Below are positions 60,201 to 64,000 of a stretch of DNA of 64,000 nt, one piece after another (the first letter of the stretch is position 1; the number at the start of each line of letters is the position of its first letter). The DNA lies in assembly GCA_029204225.1 (NCBI GenBank), contig CM055106.1:17866149-17930148 (forward strand), given 5' to 3'. Below the pieces are notes generated by a model that was not told the origin of the DNA, did no database searches, and saw only the letters and a program-made list of their open reading frames with translations. The stretch is from Diphasiastrum complanatum (lineage: Eukaryota > Streptophyta > Lycopodiopsida > Lycopodiales > Lycopodiaceae). Made by a program: the position numbers and the translations under genes.

Positions 60201-60252
60201 AGGCCGTCGATGGAATCGAAAGGTGTCCAGATATTGCATGCCCAAGCGCCAT
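49834..60252 (-). CDS. STR9: Plastid rhodanese-like domain protein, STR9 orthologue, six exons
   Basis: Exons on -: 60,252-60,134; 56,617-56,412; 51,021-50,871; 50,474-50,389; 50,132-50,028; 49,901-49,834. All borders are GT-AG and all phases match, giving 244 codons plus TAG. The N-terminus (MALGHAISGHLSIPSTALSS) is Ser/Leu-rich with few acids, as in a chloroplast transit peptide. The rhodanese domain covers about residues 60-180: VNFVDGQEAKRLATEEGYTI, LDIRDNSQYDRAHIPSSVHV, NDNDIGTAINRALHNGFSGL and the active loop CQEGLRS with the catalytic Cys. A hydrophobic C-terminal stretch (AILGSVLVVAYLFLTLF) looks membrane-bound. Length and order match Arabidopsis At2g42220 (STR9, about 234 aa). An in-frame upstream ATG at 60,300 would add 16 Glu/Arg-rich residues encoded by a GA microsatellite, so the second ATG is preferred. 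The exact sulfur-transfer substrate of STR9 is not known to me. Confidence 0.92.
50133..50388 (-). other. STR9 intron 4
   Basis: A short ordinary intron of 256 bp. Donor CCAG|GTATG, acceptor CTACTAG|GA. It holds no element. Confidence 0.85.
51178..51261. repeat. (GA)n microsatellite in STR9 intron 2
   Basis: An uninterrupted GA run of about 40 units, 3' of the LINE fragment in gene orientation. Confidence 0.95.
51373..51888 (-). pseudogene. LINE fragment: reverse-transcriptase zinc-binding end
   Basis: On -: KFNEGLWKLPLMWKVEYFKE, LRINSHELHSKTGRWNTPRT, CSFCKNWSIETEYHHLVDCS. The pattern LR...H.L....GRW......R.C..C......E.H.+..C is the zf-RVT domain at the end of non-LTR retrotransposon ORF2. 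The rest of the LINE is absent, consistent with 5' truncation. It lies in the same strand as STR9. Confidence 0.7.
53257..54420 (+). pseudogene. Ty3/Gypsy fragment in STR9 intron 2
   Basis: Integrase zinc-binding region on +: LGVGHPSIQRNLDLVRRDFY, WPKMKGHVEAYAQRYEQCQV (the first Cys of the H2C2 pair lost to Tyr), WESISMNDVTGLL. The core then reads MAHFIPTKSIVKASEVAQVF and VEKLFKLFGLQ. A possible gag scrap lies at 53,257-53,472. There are several stops and shifts, and the orientation is opposite to STR9. Confidence 0.65.
54910..55349. mobile_element. MITE-like element with GGGAACG word clusters
   Basis: Ends are inverted: ATAGTGACCAGGGAACG at the left and, on the opposite strand, CATGGTGACCAGGAATG at the right. 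AAAGGGA flanks both sides (54,903-54,909; 55,350-55,356). The left part is dense in GGGAACGTG (for example GGGAACGTGGGAACGTGG, 54,920-54,937), and the right part in CCCGTTCCCGTTCCC. GTGACCAGGGAAC-type units also recur inside at 55,009, 55,054 and 55,123. There is no coding capacity. Confidence 0.65.
55730..55992. mobile_element. Small hairpin-ended element with GGAACGGG words
   Basis: Two near-identical hairpins lie in direct orientation: TTCCGACC/GGTCGGAA (55,734-55,741 and 55,748-55,755) and TTCCGACCC/GGGTTGGAA (55,952-55,960 and 55,965-55,973). Each is followed by CGGG(C/T)TTCTAAG. Between them is AATGTTTTT...AAAAACATT and unrelated sequence. It may be a small non-autonomous element. Borders are approximate. 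Confidence 0.45.
59130..59820. repeat. Diverged tandem repeat with GAAGGGCC word cluster
   Basis: Two diverged units (about 59,130-59,370 and 59,385-59,640) share TCGTCCATTTGG/TCATCCATTTAG, CAGAAGGG(T/C)CC and TTTTCCTTTGTAT. GAAGGGCC-type words occur about nine times on both strands. They include the perfect hairpin GGCCCTTCCA (59,746-59,755)/TGGAAGGGCC (59,765-59,774). Confidence 0.5.
60042..60063. repeat. (GT)n microsatellite in STR9 intron 1
   Basis: A run of GT units on + just inside the intron, 3' of exon 1 in gene orientation. Confidence 0.9.
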
Positions 60253-60384
60253 CTCTGTCGTCTCTCTCTCTCTCTCGTCTCTCTCTCTCTCTTTTTCCAT
60301 TTCTTTCGTTCTTTCTCTTCTCGTTACACAGAGTAGAGAGTACGTGGAGGCTAAGGCCACGTGAAGCACCACGATAGGCCACAC
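60253..60384 (-). promoter_or_regulatory. STR9 leader and proximal promoter with G-box
   Basis: A GA/CT microsatellite (about 60,258-60,292) forms most of the leader. The palindromic G-box CACGTG lies at 60,358-60,363, about 106 bp before the ATG, and a second ACGT core (TACGTGG) at 60,341-60,347. G-boxes near start sites are typical of light- and ABA-responsive plant genes bound by bZIP/bHLH factors. No convincing TATA box was seen. Confidence 0.5.
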
Positions 60385-61374
60385 AAGATAATAAGTATTT
60401 TGTTGAATGAGATAGCACTCTAGTTCGAAAAGGATTATTGAAGAATATCACAAGAGATTTAGAGCTAAACTTGGAGTCTGACTCAAACTATCATTCACAT
60501 AAAGCGATTTAATCTACGAACAATAGTCACATAAAGAATCTACGAACAATAGTCACATACAGCGATTTAATCTACGAACAATTTATATGTAGTAAGAATC
60601 AATCAAAATAGAAATAAAATAAGCATTCAACATGATGTATACGACCTAGATTACTGGAACATTGATTATTCAGTCGTGAATAGATGCAGTCTAAATGCAA
60701 ATAGAGTCACGTTCTTCCTGAAATAATACTCTGTGATAACAATTGTGATAACAGAGAGAAAGAACAAAAAAATTGCACTCTGAATGTTCAATTAATATGC
60801 TGGATGAATTATCTAGTTAACGGAGCAACTGATAAGTTGCTGAATATATATACTAGCAACCAAAATATGGAGATATGCCCTTCAAAGTGATGGCAAAATT
60901 GGTAGAATTATGTCCCAATAATGTGGAAGATAGCTGGCTCAGTATAGAAGTAAAAAATGAAAACAAATTGTGAGAATATTGATAAATGGTTTTATGGTTT
61001 CTGGCATGGTATGCGTAAATAGACTGTTGCAACTTGATAAACATGTTTAAGTTCGTAACTTGCTTGGTTACATTTCCTTTGGTTGTGTATGGCAGCTCAA
61101 CATGGCGGGTGATTCCCCTAAGTACAAAGATTCATCTCGCTTTTACATGACAAAGGGCCCGGCACCTAGCACCTTATGTGCCATATGGTGGCAACTCTAA
61201 ATAAGTCTCAAATGCGAGGGGACTTATGTTTTTCCCAATGGACCAACCCTAGGGCTCCATTTTAAAGAACAAAATTGCTAAGCATCCAATCTGAAAACCC
61301 CTGTAGCTTTCTTGTATAGTGAAGTAGAAACTAAAATAGTTAACCATGTAAAGAACCATCCATATACAAGTCAT
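60385..61374. other. Upstream of STR9, no gene seen
   Basis: AT-rich noncoding sequence. It contains three near-repeats of ATCTACGAACAATAGTCACAT (60,515-60,580). It probably holds distal STR9 promoter sequence. Confidence 0.4.
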
Positions 61375-61423
61375 TCTACGCCAACAGACCGCATGAATTT
61401 GGCACGAATTCCCAAAGACTGAC

Positions 61424-61552
61424 CACAACATGTTCCGCAGGGCCTACTTGGCTCATTGACTCTTTCATGCACAGTCTGAGTGCTTGTTGCTTCTATTGGA
61501 CTGTCAAGCTTCAAATTTTCTAAAATTGGCAAATTGAAACCACAGCATAGGT
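61424..61552 (-). CDS. Possible terminal exon of an unidentified gene
   Basis: On -, after an acceptor-like CCAATTTTAG, the frame reads NLKLDSPIEATSTQTVHERV and NEPSRPCGTCCGQSLGIRAK, then FMRSVGVE and a stop (61,372-61,374). Exact borders are uncertain. The composition is protein-like, with a C-G-T-C-C cluster, but I recognise no family. It would lie head-to-tail with STR9, about 1.1 kb upstream. Confidence 0.3.
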
Positions 61553-61863
61553 AGAGATGGCTTATTACATATTTGTATGTAGCAATCCATCGATGCATCA
61601 AAATCTTGAATGCAGATTTTAAACAGGTGTTTCAACCTTTGTCCACAACACAAAAATATACCAACAAAGCTATAGTATAGACATCATGTTGTCAAACTAC
61701 TAGACTGAATACTCACTTACCATGGTTGATGCTTGGAATCAAGCTTTCATGGATAGATCTGCTTAAAGGAAACATGGACAGATCTTTGCTTAACAACGTT
61801 TAGTAAATGTTTGCAATGACTAATTATCAAGAAACTGTTTGCTTCTCTTATTCATTTTGCAAC

Positions 61864-62050
61864 CTAGTGACGTAGAAATCTGCCATCAAGTACATCCTTG
61901 TTGTGCAAACACGTTCTTTTTTCAACGACCATCCAATAAGCTATAGTTGCTTGTTGAGACAAATAACTGGCCTCATTCTGAACACATCTTGTACATACCC
62001 CATTTTGCATTTTCAAAAAAGATTCACATAACAAATTGGAACTGTCCTCA
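61864..62050 (-). CDS. Possible internal exon of the same unidentified gene
   Basis: On -, after a GCACAG acceptor (62,051-62,050 region), the frame reads CEDSSNLLCESFLKMQNGVC, TRCVQNEASYLSQQATIAYW and MVVEKRTCLHNK, then meets a stop at 61,864 unless spliced earlier. Cys spacing (C...C.......C..C) could be zinc-binding. Unassigned. Confidence 0.3.
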
Positions 62051-62324
62051 CACTGTGCATTCACCACAAAAAATCAAGAAACATATCAATCCTTCTCTCC
62101 TCTTTTTATTGATTCCCCTTAAATGTTCTTAAATACTAGAAACAAACCTTCTAAATGCTGAAACTTTATAGCAAACAATAAATTCCTATCCTCATAAATT
62201 GAAACTACTGCATGCACAAATTGATAGCAATGTTAACTATAGTCTACTTTGATATCATGTGAATAATTAGAGCATGCATAGTGGACGAGAGAGAGATAAC
62301 AAAACAAAACTCCTCTTGACAAGT

Positions 62325-62545
62325 CAAGACCAAACCTTTTAAAAGCCTTTAGTCATAAACCAACGAGTAAACACATAGCTGAAAAGTATACAATACTCAT
62401 AAAACACCGTAAAGCAAAACCTATTTCAAGACATTCAGCTGGTACTTGCCACCATCCCACCACACAAAATTGCGCAAGTTAGCACAATGCGGAAGACATG
62501 CGTCAACGTTGAATGTCAGTTGTTATCCATGTACAAAATAAGCTG
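62325..62545 (+). repeat. Dispersed repeat, copy of 43,650-43,870
   Basis: Same order and orientation of shared blocks as the copy at 43,650 (GCAAAACCTATTTCAAGACA, CCACCATCCCACCACACAAA, GAATGTCAGTTGTTATCCAT). There is a GAC/TCATAAACCAAC start in both. Confidence 0.75.
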
Positions 62546-62682
62546 ACTGACTTGACAACATGCAATACCACTTACATTATTGTTATGTCCATGTCTTGAA
62601 CATAGGATTCAGTATAGTCCTAGACTTGGATACACGGTACTCCAGTGAATCAAGCTTATTAGTTATGCCTTATCATACTGGA

Positions 62683-63110
62683 TGTGACCCGCAATTAATT
62701 AATAATCTGGTGAGGCCCAGACACACTTATTGGAGTTAGTACAAGGTTTGGGACCGTATATGCATGTGTAGAGTATCAATAGCAGTCTATGTATAGGAAC
62801 TCCATGCATAGTGAATCTATGTATAGGGGAGTTTGGACCTTGCATTACCATATGCACAAGGGGTTCTAGGGTCCATATAAGGAGGCCAAACTCACCCTAC
62901 TACACCATCATTTGTTCGATTCATTGCCATGATTCATTGTCAGGATCTCTCTCTACTCTCATGTTTCCTATTCCTTGGCTTGGGGGTGAAGCTTCTAGAG
63001 ATGGATTGGCTGCTTCTACCTGGTTGGGTGGTTTCTCCAACAATGTGTTCTCTATTGTTTTGTCTTGTAAGCAGGATCTTGAAGATGCGACTCTTACATT
63101 GGTATTAGAG
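62683..63110 (+). mobile_element. LTR with primer-binding site (Gypsy-like)
   Basis: It starts TGTGACCCGCAATTAATT (62,683) and ends CTCTTACA (63,095), followed by TTGGTATTAGAGC (from 63,096), a tRNA-Met site with one mismatch. CCATATAAGG at about 62,874 may be its TATA box. The LTR is about 413 bp. Its internal region runs off the window. Confidence 0.6.
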
Positions 63111-64000
63111 CAGCAAGATTAGATCAATTAATGGCTATGTTTCTGTAAATTGGTTTGCATGTGCAATAGAAAGAGTTGCATGTCATGAATTTTCACTTTT
63201 TTGTGAAGACAAAACCAGAAAATAGCCAAAAATCATCATTTTTGTTTGTTGTTTTCATGAAGTTGGATAGTAGGTGGTTGCAGAACACCATGTAGAGCTT
63301 GTAAAGAGCTGAATCAAAGTCTTTAAAAGTTGTCCCTGAAGTTAGAACCAAGAATTGGGCTTGTAGAAGGTCAAAAAGGACCAAAAAATAGCTTATTTTT
63401 GTGGTTTTGGGGGGATGGATTGCTCCCAATTCATAAGGACATCATGATGGAAGTTTTTACAACATGATTAGCATTCATTTTTACCTTCCCATCAAGCTAT
63501 CAGACCTGTAAATTGATGGCCGGTGGCTTATGCTTCATCTCCATCAAGTTTGAAGCTATTTTGACTTCTACACACCAAAAAATCTTCGTTTTCAACTTAT
63601 ACTGCTTCTTAGGACCAGTATAAATGCTTCACGGAAGTCTAATAGACCATTTAAGACTGTTGGTAACATCGATTTTAGGCTAGGATGGGTGTTTACATGT
63701 TTTTACAACATGAGGCCCAAGTGCACTCTACTACAAATTTTCTGATGCTCTATTCTCACACGTGTGAAGCCTAGATGGCATGATGATGTGGCAAACATCT
63801 CAGTCACTTTGTCTCCCTCTGTACTATGCTTTACAGTGCCTAATTTATGCATTGTATCTAAAGATATGGTCGTTTGAAATTTTGGCAGTTTTGTAAGCAA
63901 AATTGGCCAAATCTATAATTGTTCTGATTGCATGCTAGTCTTTTTCCTAATTTGTGGTATTGTGCTTACATGGATCAATTTCATGTTGATTCTGAAGGTG
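63111..64000 (+). other. Retroelement leader, no gene seen
   Basis: Noncoding sequence downstream of the primer-binding site. It contains TCACACGTGTGA (63,756-63,767). No gag frame appears before the window ends. Confidence 0.4.

Noticed and set aside
59996-60451. Long - frames across the STR9 start as separate proteins
   Set aside because: Only the frame giving the MALGHAISGH transit peptide connects in phase to the rhodanese exons. The others are shadows and include the GT repeat.
60515-60580. Short ATCTACGAACAATAGTCACAT repeats as a regulatory array
   Set aside because: Only about three imperfect adjacent copies. They are more simply explained by replication slippage.
1-64000. CRISPR-like or bacterial operon structures
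   Set aside because: Repeats are microsatellites, LTRs or transposon words. Introns and element types are clearly plant nuclear.

Overview
This is a window of nuclear DNA from a land plant with a large, retrotransposon-rich genome. The evidence is a spliced plastid-type gene with plant transit peptide and intron signals, a PPR exon pair, many Ty1/Copia and Ty3/Gypsy fragments with plant-type primer-binding sites, BED/DUF659/hAT-C transposases, and telobox-like CCCTAAA runs. Introns of 3.5 and 5.4 kb stuffed with old elements suggest a fern, gymnosperm or other large-genome plant. I cannot name the species. There are no bacterial features, rRNA genes or CRISPR arrays.

Layout. 1-7,250 is a hAT transposon complex: an internally deleted copy on + (1,193-3,534) faces a second copy on - (about 3,715-7,250). 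Their shared 3' regions form a long inverted repeat around TA arrays. 7,955-8,441 holds the last two exons of a PPR protein gene. 10,580-11,268 is a small hAT element with a perfect 8-bp target duplication. 11,580-15,260 is a third, decayed hAT with a transposase, cut by a Gypsy LTR (15,260-15,740). 16,900-49,800 is a graveyard of LTR retrotransposons: solo LTRs, inverted LTR pairs, permuted and truncated pol genes, and two copies of one Copia family. 49,834-60,252 is the best host gene, on -: a six-exon rhodanese-like protein closely matching Arabidopsis STR9 (At2g42220). All splice phases agree. Its two large introns hold a LINE, a Gypsy fragment and MITE-like elements. 61,375-62,047 holds two unassigned exon-like frames on -, and 62,683-63,095 is another LTR with primer-binding site.

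How the parts relate. The only clear complete host gene is STR9, a plastid protein read from a promoter with a G-box. Almost everything else is transposon sequence. The most unusual pattern is that several small hAT-like elements carry dense clusters of a short word at both ends. The word is matched within an element but differs between elements (GGACGCG, GAAACG, GGGAACG and possibly others). A second pattern is a recurrent CACACGTGTG palindrome in several retroelement LTRs and leaders, with compensated changes. A third is a Copia element whose two 691-bp LTRs lie inverted with matching outer TGGCC flanks.

Limits: homology calls come from reading motifs and recalled family patterns, without searches. 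Boundaries of decayed elements are approximate unless a terminal motif is stated.
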